The notes under the pieces were generated by a model, which was not told the DNA's origin, did not search any database, and saw nothing but the letters and a program-made list of their open reading frames with translations. 64,000 nt of DNA from Myxococcus stipitatus DSM 14675 (GTDB lineage Bacteria > Myxococcota > Myxococcia > Myxococcales > Myxococcaceae), in assembly GCF_000331735.1 (NCBI RefSeq), contig NC_020126.1:5164501-5228500 (forward strand), written 5' to 3'. The first letter of the stretch is position 1. Each line of letters starts with the position of its first letter. Made by a program: the position numbers and the translations under genes. Positions 42,547 through 51,788 of this stretch are shown here, in pieces.

Positions 42547-43794
42547 TCAGAAGAGGGCGTGCTCCGCGTAGAGCACGGCGAGCCCCGCGACGAAGCTGAT
42601 GAGCGTGACGGGGAGCCCGACGCGCAGGTAGCGCATGAAGGTCATGTCCACCTTGCCTCGGGCCGCCTCGAAGACGATGAGGTTGGCGACGCTGCCCACC
42701 AGCGTGAGGTTGCCGGCGAGCGTGGATCCCAGCGCGAGCACGTGCCAGCCCAGCTCCACATCCTGGAGCGAGGGCACCCACGAGCGCGCGAGCATCACGA
42801 AGGGCACGTTGCTGAAGAGGTTGGACGCCACGAGCGTCAGGCCCGCGAAGCCCAGGCTTTCCTGCAACCTCGAGCCCACCATCAGCGGCGCGAACACCTG
42901 GCGGATGTCCTCCGCCCACCCGTGCTTGTTCACGCCATACACCACGACGAAGAGGCTGGAGAAGAACAGGAGCAGCACCCAGTCCACGCGCTCCAGCGCC
43001 TCGCGAGGCTCCCTGCGAGACAGCGCCATGACGAGCGCCGCGCCCGCGAGCGCGCTCCAGCTCATCGGCAGGCCCGCGAAGAAGGCCGCCACCACGCCCG
43101 CCATCACCACGAGCGTCATCGCCAGCAGCCCCCGGTCGATGGGCGGCGGAGGAGGGTGAGGGTCGAACCGCGCCGAGGACAGTTCCTTGCGGAAGATGAA
43201 CAGGAGCGAGCCCGCGACGATGGCCGTGGAGAGCAGCGCGGGCAGCGCCATGTACGCCGCGAAGCTGGCATACGAGAGGCCGGACGCTCCCTGGATGAGC
43301 ATGTTCTGCGGGTTGCCCGTGAAGGTCGCCACCGAGCCGCTGTTGCTCCCCATGCAGACCGCGAGCAGGTAGGGCGCGGGCGGCAGGCGGGCGTCCTCCA
43401 CGGTGGCGAGCACCAGCGGCGCGAGCATCAGGCACACGGTGTCGTTGACGAGGAAGGCGGACAGCACCGCGGAGATGAACGTCACCGCCAGCAGCAGGCG
43501 CCGCGGCGTGTGGGCGTGACGGACGGCCCACGCGCCCGCGGTGCGGAAGAAGGCGGCCTGGGAGAGGTACGCCGCCAGCAGCATCATCCCCAGCAGCAGG
43601 ACGATGGTGTCGGCGTCGATGGCGTGCCGGGCCGGGTTCTCGCTGTGGTTGAAGACCTCGGCGGGGGTGACGACGCCGAGGACCACCATGAGCACGGCGC
43701 CCAGGAGCGCACCCCCGGGGCGGTCGAGCTTGAGATAGGGGAGACGGGCACCGGCGATGAAGACGTAGGTGAACAGGAAGATGGCGAGGGCCAC
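42547..43794 (-). CDS. SLC13/ArsB-type anion permease
   Basis: 415 aa from GTG 43794, the first start that opens on a membrane helix (VALAIFLFTYVFIAGARLPYLKLDRPG); upstream residues are not hydrophobic. Ion-transporter superfamily features: about 11 helices, LVNDTVCLMLAPLVL, the GSNSGSVATFTGNPQNMLIQG hairpin and a mirrored TLAGNLTLVGSVANLIVFE near the end. These inverted T/S-N-P hairpins bind anion and Na+/H+ in citrate, dicarboxylate, sulfate and arsenite permeases. The substrate is undetermined. It is divergent from mrfA across 88 bp. Confidence 0.88.
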   Translation of the reverse strand: MALAIFLFTYVFIAGARLPYLKLDRPGGALLGAVLMVVLGVVTPAEVFNHSENPARHAIDADTIVLLLGMMLLAAYLSQAAFFRTAGAWAVRHAHTPRRLLLAVTFISAVLSAFLVNDTVCLMLAPLVLATVEDARLPPAPYLLAVCMGSNSGSVATFTGNPQNMLIQGASGLSYASFAAYMALPALLSTAIVAGSLLFIFRKELSSARFDPHPPPPPIDRGLLAMTLVVMAGVVAAFFAGLPMSWSALAGAALVMALSRREPREALERVDWVLLLFFSSLFVVVYGVNKHGWAEDIRQVFAPLMVGSRLQESLGFAGLTLVASNLFSNVPFVMLARSWVPSLQDVELGWHVLALGSTLAGNLTLVGSVANLIVFEAARGKVDMTFMRYLRVGLPVTLISFVAGLAVLYAEHALF

Positions 43795-43882
43795 GGGCGC
43801 GCACCCTAGCCGAGCCGCATTCCGCGCGCCCGGCCCCGTTCGCGTTGTCCGTCCGGGTACACACCTGTACAGTGCCCGCCCC

Positions 43883-46300
43883 ATGAAGTCCGAGAAGGAA
43901 GAGGGGGCCTTTGGCGGCCCACGTCGTACGCCCTGGAATGCCCCTCGGGGACTGGACTCCGTGCTTCAGCAGTGGCGCACGGACCGGGCCTTGGCGTCGT
44001 GTTTCTCCCTCGACGAGGCGTCCCCCGCCCGCGTGGGCTCCTTCGCCCCCATCCCCGACGAGGTGGCCCCCCAGGTGCGCGAGGCCCTGCGCCTCCGAGG
44101 CGTCGAGCAGCTCTTCTCCCACCAGGCGGAGGCGTACCGGCTGGCGCGCGGGGGGAAGAACCTGGTCATCGCCACCCCGACCGCCTCCGGCAAGAGCCTC
44201 TGCTACAACCTCCCGCTGCTGGACCGCTTCGCGCGGGAGCCCCAGGCCCGGGCCCTGTACCTGTTCCCCACCAAGGCCCTGTCGAGAGACCAGGAGGAAT
44301 CCCTGCGCGCGTTCATGCGCGAGGCCGGGCTGACTCACGGCGCCATCACCTTCGACGGAGATACGCCGGCGGATGCGCGGCGGGCCGCTCGTGAGCGCGG
44401 GGGCGTGCTGCTCACCAACCCGGACATGCTGCACACGGGCATCCTCCCGCACCACGCGAACTGGGCCCGCTTGTTCTCGAACCTGCGCTTCGTCGTCATC
44501 GACGAGCTGCACACGTATCGAGGCGTCTTCGGCTCACACCTCGCGAATGTCCTCCGCCGGCTGCGCCGCGTGGCGCGCTTCCATGGCTCGGACCCGGTGT
44601 TCATCGCGGCGTCCGCGACCATCGGCAATCCGCAGGCGCATGCCCGGCGCATGTTGGGCTGCGACGTCGAGCTCGTCTCCGAGAGTGGCGCGCCTTCTGG
44701 AGAACGCCGGGTGATGGTGTTCAATCCGCCCGTGGTCAACGCGGAGCTGGGCATTCGCGCCAGCTACCTGAAGACGTCCGTGCGACTGACGGCGGACCTG
44801 GTGCGCGCGGGCGTGTCCACGCTGTTGTTCGGCCAGTCGCGCAACAACATCGAGGTGATGCTCAAGTACCTGAGAGATCGCTTCGTCGAGGAGAAGCTCG
44901 ACCCGTCGCTCATCCAAGGCTATCGCGGCGGCTACCTCCCGGGCACGCGCCGCGCGACGGAGGCCGCGTTGCGCGCGGGCGAGGTGCGGTGTGTCGTCGC
45001 CACCAACGCGCTGGAGCTCGGCATCGACATCGGCTCGTTGGACGCGGTGGTGTGCGCGGGATATCCGGGCTCGGTCGCGGCGCTCATGCAGCGGTTCGGA
45101 CGCGCGGGACGCCGGGGCGCGGGGAGCCTCGCGCTGCTCGTGACGTCGAGTGCGCCGCTGGACCAGTACCTCGCGGCGGACCCTCGCTTCCTCATCGGCG
45201 CTCCGGTGGAGCACGCGCGCATCGACCCGGACAACGTGGAGATTCTCGTCCAGCACCTCAAGTGCGCTTCCTTCGAGCTGCCGTTCGAGGAGGGGGAGCC
45301 CTTCGGTGACGTGCCGGCCGAGTCGACCGCGGAGGCGCTGGGGTTCCTCGCCCAGCACGAGGTGGTGCATCCCACGGCGGGAGAGGGGGGCCGGCGCGTG
45401 TTCCACTGGTCCTCGGATGCGTACCCGGCGAACCACGTGTCGCTGCGCAGCGTGGGCTGGGACAACGTCGTCATCATCGAGCGAGGCACGGACCGGACGC
45501 TCGCGGAGATGGACTTCCGCTCCGCGCACACGATGTTGCACGAGCAGGCCATCTATCAGCACGAGGCCGAGCAGTATCAGGTCGAGCACTTCGACTACGA
45601 GAACCACAAGGCCTTCGTGCGCAAGGTGGCGCCGGACTACTTCACGGACGCGATGACGTACGTGCGCGTGAACGTCATCCAGGAGGACCAGGGGGCGGCC
45701 ATCGGCCCGTCGCTCCAGGCCGGCATGGGCGAGGTGAGCGTCATCGAGAAGGTCGTGGGCTACAAGAAGATCAAGTACCACACGCACGAGAACGTCGGGT
45801 ACGGCGAGGTGGCGCTGCCGGAGATGCAGATGCACACCACGGCGCTGTGGCTCACGGTGCCGGAGTCGGTGGTGCGCTCGATGAACGCGCCTCGTCCCGC
45901 GGTCATCGATGCGCTGCGAGGTGTGGCCACCGCGCTGCGGACGGTGGCATGTGTGGGGTTGATGATCGACCCGCGCGACATCGGCAAGACGTTGGGCAGT
46001 CGCGACGACGCGGAGGGGCCGCCTCGCAAGGATGGCGGCGTGGGGTTCGACCCCACCATCTTCCTCTACGACAACGTGCCCGGCGGCGTGGGGCTGGCGG
46101 CTCGGCTCTTCGACCAGCGGGATGAGTTGCTCGTTCGCGCTCGGAGGTTGCTGGAGTCGTGCGCGTGTGAGGAGGGCTGCCCCGCGTGCATCGGACCTGC
46201 GTCGGGTGTCATGCCGGGACAGGCGCCCGTGGACCCGCATCCGCGCAAGCGCCTGGGGCTGGAAGTGCTGTCCGCGCTGGGCGTCGCGGGTGTGCAGTAG
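43883..46300 (+). CDS. mrfA: MrfA-like superfamily-2 DNA helicase
   Basis: 805 aa from ATG 43883. DEAD/DEAH core: motif Q region LFSHQAEAYR, Walker A ATPTASGKS (K104), motif II D207-E-L-H, motif III ASATIGNP, and helicase C with ALELGIDIGSLDAVVCAGYPG and QRFGRAGRRGAG. The C-terminal DUF1998 region ends in a four-cysteine cluster C760-x-C762-x3-C766-x2-C769, the zinc-binding hallmark of MrfA/YprA. In B. subtilis MrfA works with exonuclease MrfB to repair mitomycin-type lesions (family knowledge). The next gene here is MrfB-like, 15 bp on, which supports the same role. Confidence 0.88.
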   Translation: MKSEKEEGAFGGPRRTPWNAPRGLDSVLQQWRTDRALASCFSLDEASPARVGSFAPIPDEVAPQVREALRLRGVEQLFSHQAEAYRLARGGKNLVIATPTASGKSLCYNLPLLDRFAREPQARALYLFPTKALSRDQEESLRAFMREAGLTHGAITFDGDTPADARRAARERGGVLLTNPDMLHTGILPHHANWARLFSNLRFVVIDELHTYRGVFGSHLANVLRRLRRVARFHGSDPVFIAASATIGNPQAHARRMLGCDVELVSESGAPSGERRVMVFNPPVVNAELGIRASYLKTSVRLTADLVRAGVSTLLFGQSRNNIEVMLKYLRDRFVEEKLDPSLIQGYRGGYLPGTRRATEAALRAGEVRCVVATNALELGIDIGSLDAVVCAGYPGSVAALMQRFGRAGRRGAGSLALLVTSSAPLDQYLAADPRFLIGAPVEHARIDPDNVEILVQHLKCASFELPFEEGEPFGDVPAESTAEALGFLAQHEVVHPTAGEGGRRVFHWSSDAYPANHVSLRSVGWDNVVIIERGTDRTLAEMDFRSAHTMLHEQAIYQHEAEQYQVEHFDYENHKAFVRKVAPDYFTDAMTYVRVNVIQEDQGAAIGPSLQAGMGEVSVIEKVVGYKKIKYHTHENVGYGEVALPEMQMHTTALWLTVPESVVRSMNAPRPAVIDALRGVATALRTVACVGLMIDPRDIGKTLGSRDDAEGPPRKDGGVGFDPTIFLYDNVPGGVGLAARLFDQRDELLVRARRLLESCACEEGCPACIGPASGVMPGQAPVDPHPRKRLGLEVLSALGVAGVQ

Positions 46301-46315
46301 GCGGAGGCTCGGCGC

Positions 46316-47989
46316 GTGGACCTCAAGCGAAAGCTGGCGCGGCTGACGGGCGTGGGCCCGGGAGGCAAGCCCGCGCCCCGAGGTGCCCCCACGCCGCCCG
46401 TCGCGCCCGAGCCTCGTGCGGAAGGCGTCGACACCGAGCTGGCCTCGGGCCTTCCCGCCGTCACCCATCCTCGCGCGCAAGGCGTCGACACCGATCTGGC
46501 CTCGGGCCTTCCCGTCGTCGCAGGTCCGCGCGTGGAATCGGGCAGCGTCGCGTCTCCTTCGTGCCCTCTCTCCGTCACCGAGCAGCGAGCGGAGGCGGAG
46601 AACGCCGCGCCACTCTCGGGCCTTCTTGCTGTCTCCGGACCGCGCCCGAATGAGTCCGCGCCGCCCTCGGGCTCTCCCTCCGTCACCGAGTCGCGACAGC
46701 CCTCGACGGAGCCGCCGCGCCCTTCGGACCCACGCGTCGAGTCCCTCCGTCGGATGCTCGCGGAGTGGTCCGAGCGACAAGGACAGACCTCCGCACGCCG
46801 TGCCGCCACGCCCGAGCGGGCTCGCCCAGGTCCGCTTCCAGTCGCCCCCCAGGACACCCCCCACGGGACGGTCCACGTCTCCGAACGGGTCCTGGCGCCA
46901 GACCACCACCACGGCACCGCCCCCGTGGCAGGAGCACTCGACGTCGAGGGCGCACTCGTCGCTCGGCTCGCCCTCCATGAAGACCTGGCCGGGGTGGACT
47001 ACCAGCGGATGCTGTTCCTCGACACGGAGACGACGGGGCTCGCGGGCGGAACGGGCACCGTGCCCTTCCTCGTGGGCCTGGCCTGGTTCGAGGGCCGCTC
47101 CCTGCGCGTCCACCAACTCTTCCTGCGCAAGCTGGGCGAAGAAGCCCCCATGCTCCGCGTGCTCGCCGAGCGCATGGCGGCGTCCTCGTGCCTCGTCACC
47201 TTCAACGGCAAGAGCTTCGACTGGCCCCTGCTGCGCACGCGCTTCGTGCTCAACCGCGTCAAGACCCCCGCCGAGCTGCCGCACCTGGACCTGCTCCACT
47301 GCGCCCGCCGCGTCTTCAAGCACCGAGGGGCGGGCACGCGACTGGTGCACATGGAGGAGCACGTCCTCGGCCACCGCCGCGTCGACGACGTCGACGGCTC
47401 CCTGATTCCAGACTTGTACTTCCGCTACCTCCGAGGCGGGGACGGCTCCGCGCTGACGCCCGTGCTGGAGCACAACGCGAACGACCTGCTCCTCCTGGCC
47501 GCGCTCCTCGGAGAGCTGGTCCGCCGCTTCCGGGCCGGAGACGGCACCGACGTGCCCTCGGGCGAGGACCCCAGGGACCTCCTGGGCTTCGCGGGGGTGG
47601 CCTTCCGGGCCGGGGACCACGCTCGGGCGCGGGCCTTCGCCCACGCGGCGACCCGAGGCTCCGGCGCCGTGGGGATGGAGGCCCATGCCCTGGCGTCACG
47701 GCTGGCCCGCATGGCCGGAGAGCCCCAGGCCGCCGCCGAGCACCTGCACCAGGCGCTGACGGCCGCCCGAGGTGTCCAGGCGGCGACGCTGCACCTGGAG
47801 CTGGCCAAGCTCTACGAACATTCCCTCAAGGACCTGCCGGCCGCGCTGCGCCACGCCCGGCTCTCCGCCGCGGCGGAGGCCCCGGAGGACCACCAGCGAC
47901 GGCTCCTTCGCATCGAGGGGCGGCTGGAGCGGAGCGCTCGGGCCCACTCGCTGGACCTGGAGGCCCGCCCTCCTCGTTCGGGCGCCTGA
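46316..47989 (+). CDS. mrfB: MrfB-like DEDD exonuclease with N-terminal repeat extension and TPR tail
   Basis: 557 aa from GTG 46316 behind GCGGAGG. Residues about 1-225 are a Pro/Ala-rich extension with a visible repeat (EGVDTELASGLPAV / QGVDTDLASGLPVV). The RNase-H-like (YprB/RNase_H_2) exonuclease domain is about 230-400: D236-T-E238 (FLDTETTG), FNGKSFDWPLLRTRF and EHNANDLLLL supply the DEDD acids. The rest (about 410-557) is TPR-like helices (AAEHLHQALTAARG, LELAKLYEHSLKDLPAALRHARLS). It probably degrades DNA at lesions opened by the MrfA helicase (inference from pairing). The extension is not part of the Bacillus protein. Confidence 0.85.
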   Translation: MDLKRKLARLTGVGPGGKPAPRGAPTPPVAPEPRAEGVDTELASGLPAVTHPRAQGVDTDLASGLPVVAGPRVESGSVASPSCPLSVTEQRAEAENAAPLSGLLAVSGPRPNESAPPSGSPSVTESRQPSTEPPRPSDPRVESLRRMLAEWSERQGQTSARRAATPERARPGPLPVAPQDTPHGTVHVSERVLAPDHHHGTAPVAGALDVEGALVARLALHEDLAGVDYQRMLFLDTETTGLAGGTGTVPFLVGLAWFEGRSLRVHQLFLRKLGEEAPMLRVLAERMAASSCLVTFNGKSFDWPLLRTRFVLNRVKTPAELPHLDLLHCARRVFKHRGAGTRLVHMEEHVLGHRRVDDVDGSLIPDLYFRYLRGGDGSALTPVLEHNANDLLLLAALLGELVRRFRAGDGTDVPSGEDPRDLLGFAGVAFRAGDHARARAFAHAATRGSGAVGMEAHALASRLARMAGEPQAAAEHLHQALTAARGVQAATLHLELAKLYEHSLKDLPAALRHARLSAAAEAPEDHQRRLLRIEGRLERSARAHSLDLEARPPRSGA

Positions 47990-48097
47990 GCCCTTGCGTC
48001 TGATTTCGGGCGCGCGCCCCCGGTTCCCCGCGCTCCCGTGTTCGGAACGAGCACATGATGGGGGCGCGAATCCACGGCCTGGGCTATGAGGGGCGCC

Positions 48098-48586
48098 ATG
48101 AAAATCACGAAGGACAGTGTCGTCTCCATCGACTTCAAGCTGCACCTGGGCGACGGAGAGGTCATCGACGAGAGCGATGCCGGAGATCCGCTTGTCTACC
48201 TGCAGGGCCACGAGCAGCTGGTCCCCGGTCTGGAGAAGGCGCTCGAGGGCAAGGTGAAGGGTGATGCCTTCTCCGTCGTCGTCCCGCCCGAGGAGGGCTA
48301 CGGCCCGTACGACGACGAGGGCATCGAGGTGGTTCCCCGGGACATGTTCCCGCCGGACCTGAAGCTCGAGGCCGGGGGCATCCTCACCGCCGAGGACCCG
48401 GACGGCGACGAGGTGGAGTTCCTCGTCAAGAGCGTGAACGAGAAGGAAGTCACGGTGGACTACAACCACCCGCTCGCCGGCAAGACGCTGCACTTCGCCG
48501 GCAAGGTGACGGACGTCCGCGCCGCGTCGAAGGAAGAGCTGGAGCACGGCCACGCGCACGGGCCGGACGGTCACCACGACCACTGA
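48098..48586 (+). CDS. slyD: SlyD-type FKBP peptidyl-prolyl isomerase
   Basis: 162 aa from ATG 48098 with GAGGGG upstream (an in-frame ATG at 48086 is less well placed). FKBP half-domains flank an insert-in-flap domain: VVSIDFKLHLGDGEVIDES, GHEQLVPGLEKALEGKVKGD, PPEEGYGPYDDEGIEVVPRDMFP, VDYNHPLAGKTLHFAGKV. The C-terminal HGHAHGPDGHHDH tail would bind nickel or other metals, as in SlyD. It acts as a cytoplasmic prolyl isomerase and chaperone, possibly in metalloenzyme maturation. Confidence 0.93.
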   Translation: MKITKDSVVSIDFKLHLGDGEVIDESDAGDPLVYLQGHEQLVPGLEKALEGKVKGDAFSVVVPPEEGYGPYDDEGIEVVPRDMFPPDLKLEAGGILTAEDPDGDEVEFLVKSVNEKEVTVDYNHPLAGKTLHFAGKVTDVRAASKEELEHGHAHGPDGHHDH

Positions 48587-48600
48587 AGTCCGGACGCCTT

Positions 48601-48632
48601 CCGCTCCCGCGCAACGACTCGCGCGGGAGCGG
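48601..48632. terminator. Strong bidirectional terminator-like hairpin
   Basis: CCGCTCCCGCGC (48601-48612) pairs perfectly over 12 bp with GCGCGGGAGCGG (48621-48632), loop AACGACTC. It lies between the convergent slyD stop (48586) and the stop of the outer-membrane-type gene (48641). No T-run, but the position and 12-bp GC stem fit a two-way terminator. Confidence 0.6.
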
Positions 48633-48640
48633 GGAGGCGC

Positions 48641-49648
48641 TCAGCGCTGGCGCATCAGGTCCGAGTTGAAGGCGAAGCCCACGAACATGAAGGGCAGCGC
48701 GTCCTGGCGGCTGGGGTGCTTCAGGTACCACGCCACCGACGCCACCACCGTGGGGCGGTTGAACAGCGTCCCCTCATCCTGGTTGAAGGCGTAGGAGGCG
48801 AACGGCCCCACGCGCATGTGGCTGTTGTTGGCCTTGAGCGAGCCGCTCACGCCCTGGTCCGCGTCGTACTGCGGCCAGACGCCGCTGAAGCGCACGCCCG
48901 TGGCCCACCGGTCCGCCAGGTAGATGACGTCCGAGTCGTTCGTGTAGACCCAGCCCTTGCCCGCGAGCAGCGTGTCGAGGAACGGGTCATAGAACGTCGT
49001 CTCGCCGTCGCGCAGCGAGAGATTCCAATACTCGAAGCTGAACTTGGTCCGCACCGCGATGGGGCCCACCTTGGCCTGGAGCGTGGGCTCCAGCATGAAG
49101 TGGTGGCCGCTGGTGCTGTAGGCCCGGTCCTCGCCCGCGTCGAGCGCGTCGTCCGAGAAGTCCCGGAGCGGGTCCGGATACGACTGGAGGAAGCCCATGG
49201 TCCCCATGAACTGGGTGTACTCGTAGCTGGCGCGCAGGTTGAACAGCGCCACCGGCTGGATCTCCACCGTGGGCCCCACCTTGAGCGACGCGGGGCTGAC
49301 CTTCAGGCTCGCGGCCGCGTTGACGAACGTGTCGCGCAGCACCACCGACGGGCTGTCGAACAGGCGCTTCTGGAGCACCAGCCGGTTCTGGGTCTCCAAC
49401 CCCAGGGGATTGACGCGGAAGAGGTTGAGGCTCGTCAGGTACAGCCGCACGTTGGGGATGGGGCGCAGCGGCGCCGCCGGCGAGGGCTCGTTGGCCGGGG
49501 TGACTTCGGGAGGAGGCGTGGGCCCCGAAGTCGGAACCTCCGGCAGGGCGGCCGTGGACTCCTGCTGCTGAGCGAGCGCGGGGGACGCGGCCAGTCCCAG
49601 GGCCAGACACAGCGCACGCAGGGCCTTCGAAGGAGGCTGATGCATCAT
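48641..49648 (-). CDS. Putative outer-membrane beta-barrel protein
   Basis: 335 aa with a signal peptide (1-26, ending ASPALAQ) and a Pro-rich linker (about 30-65). Then come alternating amphipathic strands with aromatic ends typical of a porin-like barrel: NVRLYLTSLNLFRVNP, ASLKVGPTVEIQPVALFNLRASYEYTQFMG, FMLEPTLQAKVGPIAVRTKFSFEYWNL, FMFVGFAFNSDLMRQR-end. Family unknown. ATGATG overlaps the stop of the upstream transporter gene, so the two are cotranscribed and may form an uptake route across both membranes (inference). Confidence 0.75.
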   Translation of the reverse strand: MMHQPPSKALRALCLALGLAASPALAQQQESTAALPEVPTSGPTPPPEVTPANEPSPAAPLRPIPNVRLYLTSLNLFRVNPLGLETQNRLVLQKRLFDSPSVVLRDTFVNAAASLKVSPASLKVGPTVEIQPVALFNLRASYEYTQFMGTMGFLQSYPDPLRDFSDDALDAGEDRAYSTSGHHFMLEPTLQAKVGPIAVRTKFSFEYWNLSLRDGETTFYDPFLDTLLAGKGWVYTNDSDVIYLADRWATGVRFSGVWPQYDADQGVSGSLKANNSHMRVGPFASYAFNQDEGTLFNRPTVVASVAWYLKHPSRQDALPFMFVGFAFNSDLMRQR

Positions 49649-50538
49649 CGCGACACTTCCTCGTGAAGGACGGGGGCCGGGCCGGCGCGGGTGACGGCGA
49701 AGCCGAACGCCGCCGCCGTGAAGTACATGATGATGCTGTAGATGGCCGGGGGGATGGCCATGGTCGCGTTGCCCAGCAGCAGCGGGCTCATGGCGATGGT
49801 CATCGCGAGGATTCCATTGTGGATGCCGATCTCCATCCCGATGGCCACCGCCTGCTTGCGCGGCAGTCGGAACAGCAGCGGCGTGACGAAGCCGACGGCC
49901 ATGCTCATCAGGTTGAACGTCAGCGCGGCCAGCCCCACCTGCTTGAAGTACGCGCCGATGTTGTTCCGGTCCTGGTACACGGCGCCGACAATCATCAGCG
50001 CCAGGAACACCGCGGACAGGAGCCGGATGGGCTTGTCCAGCCGCGTGGCCAGGTTCGGGCGGCGCGAGCGGATGAGCATGCCGATGCTCACCGGCCCCAG
50101 CACGATGATCATGACCTGGATCACCTTCGTGAACTGCATGGGCACCGCGCGGTCCTCACCCATGAAGTGCTGCAAGGACATGTTGACGATGAAGGGCAGG
50201 GTGACGAGGGTCAGCGCGCTGTTCACCGCCGTGAGCGTGATGTTGAGCGCCACATCGCCGCGCGCCAGGTGGCTGAAGAGGTTCGCCGTGGCACCTCCCG
50301 GGGACGCCGCCAGCAGCATCAGCCCCACCGCCAGCTCCGGCGCCAGCCCGAAGGCGTGTGCCACCAGCGCGCAGCCCGCGGGGAGGACCAACATCTGGCA
50401 CACGAGCCCGATGATCACCGCCCGCGGGTAGAGGATGACGCGCTTGAAGTCCTCGAGCGTCAGCGACAAGCCCAGGCCGAGCATGATGATGGCCAATGAC
50501 AGTGGAATCAGGACCGCGGTGAAAACGTTGGACTGCAT
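49645..50538 (-). CDS. Bile acid:sodium symporter (SBF/BASS) family transporter
   Basis: 297 aa from ATG 50538 with GGGGGGAGA just ahead. About ten helices; family motifs LMLLAASPGGATANLFSHLARGDVALNITLTAVNS and EIGIHNGILAMTIAMSP match the Na+ sites and the crossover of SBF proteins (ASBT-like). Bacterial members import organic anions such as pantoate or keto acids with Na+; the substrate here is unknown. It overlaps the putative outer-membrane gene. A palindromic operator candidate at 50655-50669 is upstream, within the 322-bp region shared with tesB. Confidence 0.88.
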   Translation of the reverse strand: MQSNVFTAVLIPLSLAIIMLGLGLSLTLEDFKRVILYPRAVIIGLVCQMLVLPAGCALVAHAFGLAPELAVGLMLLAASPGGATANLFSHLARGDVALNITLTAVNSALTLVTLPFIVNMSLQHFMGEDRAVPMQFTKVIQVMIIVLGPVSIGMLIRSRRPNLATRLDKPIRLLSAVFLALMIVGAVYQDRNNIGAYFKQVGLAALTFNLMSMAVGFVTPLLFRLPRKQAVAIGMEIGIHNGILAMTIAMSPLLLGNATMAIPPAIYSIIMYFTAAAFGFAVTRAGPAPVLHEEVSR

Positions 50539-50860
50539 TCTCCCCCCGTCGAAGGTTGGGTACGGCGGTGGCTGCGTGGAGCCGAGCGTGGATGTCTCAA
50601 GTGCAAACAAGCGTCGCCCACTCGGGTGAGCCGCTTCAAGCCACCCCCTCCGAATGACGCCCGGCGTCAATCGCATGTCACATCCGAAGGAGCGCTACAC
50701 CTGTATGCGCGTTACCGGACATGCGGGGTGGCGGCGAGCCCCGCGGTGTCTGTCTTCGGCGGGCCATGGGCACCGTGACGTGGAGGGCTGGGTGCGCGCT
50801 ACGACACGTTGCGTCCACGCCGGGCGAGACAGGGGGGACGGGGTCGGCTAGGAGGGGGCC
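50539..50860. other. Divergent intergenic region, SBF transporter/tesB
   Basis: 322 bp without a credible gene. It contains the palindrome at 50655-50669 (listed separately) and otherwise no recognised element. Promoters for both flanking genes must lie here. Confidence 0.5.
50655..50669. promoter_or_regulatory. Perfect 15-bp palindrome, candidate operator
   Basis: TGACGCC-C-GGCGTCA: 7-bp perfect arms around one base, between divergent transporter (start 50538) and tesB (start 50861) genes. Size and symmetry fit a TetR-, GntR- or FadR-like dimer site. Seen directly; the regulator is unknown. Confidence 0.4.
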
Positions 50861-51733
50861 ATGAGTCGAGTCCTGGACGAGCTGCTGGAGCTGCTCACGC
50901 TGGAGTCCATCGAGGAGAACCTCTTTCGCGGCAAGAGCCAGGACCTGGGCTTCCGCCAGCTCTTCGGCGGGCAGGTGCTGGGGCAGGCGCTGTCGGCGGC
51001 CAGCCGGACGGCGGATTCGGCCCGGCATGTCCACTCGCTGCACGGCTACTTCCTGCGGCCCGGGGATGCGGGGCTCCCGGTCGTCTACACGGTGGACCGG
51101 GTGCGGGACGGCGGCAGCATCAGCACCCGGCGCGTCGTGGCCATCCAGAAGGGGCAGCCCATCTTCACGATGATGGCCAGCTTCCACGGCGACGAGGCCG
51201 GCTACGAGCACCAGGCCCCGATGCCCGACGTCCCCGCGCCGGAGGGCCTGCCCACGGACCTGGAGCTGTGGTCCCGTCAGGCGGAGCGCATCCCCGCGCG
51301 GCTGCGGGAGAAGATCCTCTGCCCCAAGCCCATCGAAATCCGGCCCGTCGAGTACACGGACCCGTTCAACCCCCAGGCCACGGAGCCTCGGAAGGCGGTC
51401 TGGTTCCGCGCCGACGGCGACGTCCCGGAGGACCCGCAGGTCCACAAGTACGTCCTGGCGTACGCGTCCGACTTCAACCTCATCAGCACCGCGCTGCTGC
51501 CCCACGCGGCCAGCTTCTTCCAGCCGAATGTCATTGGCGCGAGCCTGGACCACGCCCTCTGGTTCCATGGGGACCTGAAGGTGAATGACTGGCTGCTCTA
51601 CGTGATGGACAGCCCGTGGGGCGGCAACGCCCGGGGCCTGGCGCGAGGCTCCATCTACACCCGCGACGGGCGGCTCGTGGCCTCCGTCGCGCAGGAGGGG
51701 CTGCTGCGCGTCCTCAAGGACGGCAAGCGCTAG
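50861..51733 (+). CDS. tesB: Acyl-CoA thioesterase II
   Basis: 290 aa, the normal TesB length, as a double hot-dog: LFRGKSQDLGFRQLFGGQVLGQAL (first repeat) and AYASDFNLISTALLPHAASF / GASLDHALWFHGDLKVNDWLLYVMDSP (second). The active-site Asp, Ser/Thr and Gln positions appear in YASDFN, ASLDHA and VAQEGLLR. It cleaves medium- and long-chain acyl-CoA to free acid and CoA in the cytoplasm. GGAGGGGG precedes the ATG. Confidence 0.94.
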   Translation: MSRVLDELLELLTLESIEENLFRGKSQDLGFRQLFGGQVLGQALSAASRTADSARHVHSLHGYFLRPGDAGLPVVYTVDRVRDGGSISTRRVVAIQKGQPIFTMMASFHGDEAGYEHQAPMPDVPAPEGLPTDLELWSRQAERIPARLREKILCPKPIEIRPVEYTDPFNPQATEPRKAVWFRADGDVPEDPQVHKYVLAYASDFNLISTALLPHAASFFQPNVIGASLDHALWFHGDLKVNDWLLYVMDSPWGGNARGLARGSIYTRDGRLVASVAQEGLLRVLKDGKR

Positions 51734-51788
51734 CCCGGCGATTCCAGCTAGGCTTCCGCGCGCGGATGACGGCAGGGAGGGCGAACCG

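Noticed and set aside
44534..47686. 1050-codon open frame antisense to mrfA/mrfB
   Set aside because: His/Arg-rich, no motif; the sense strand has complete helicase and exonuclease motifs.
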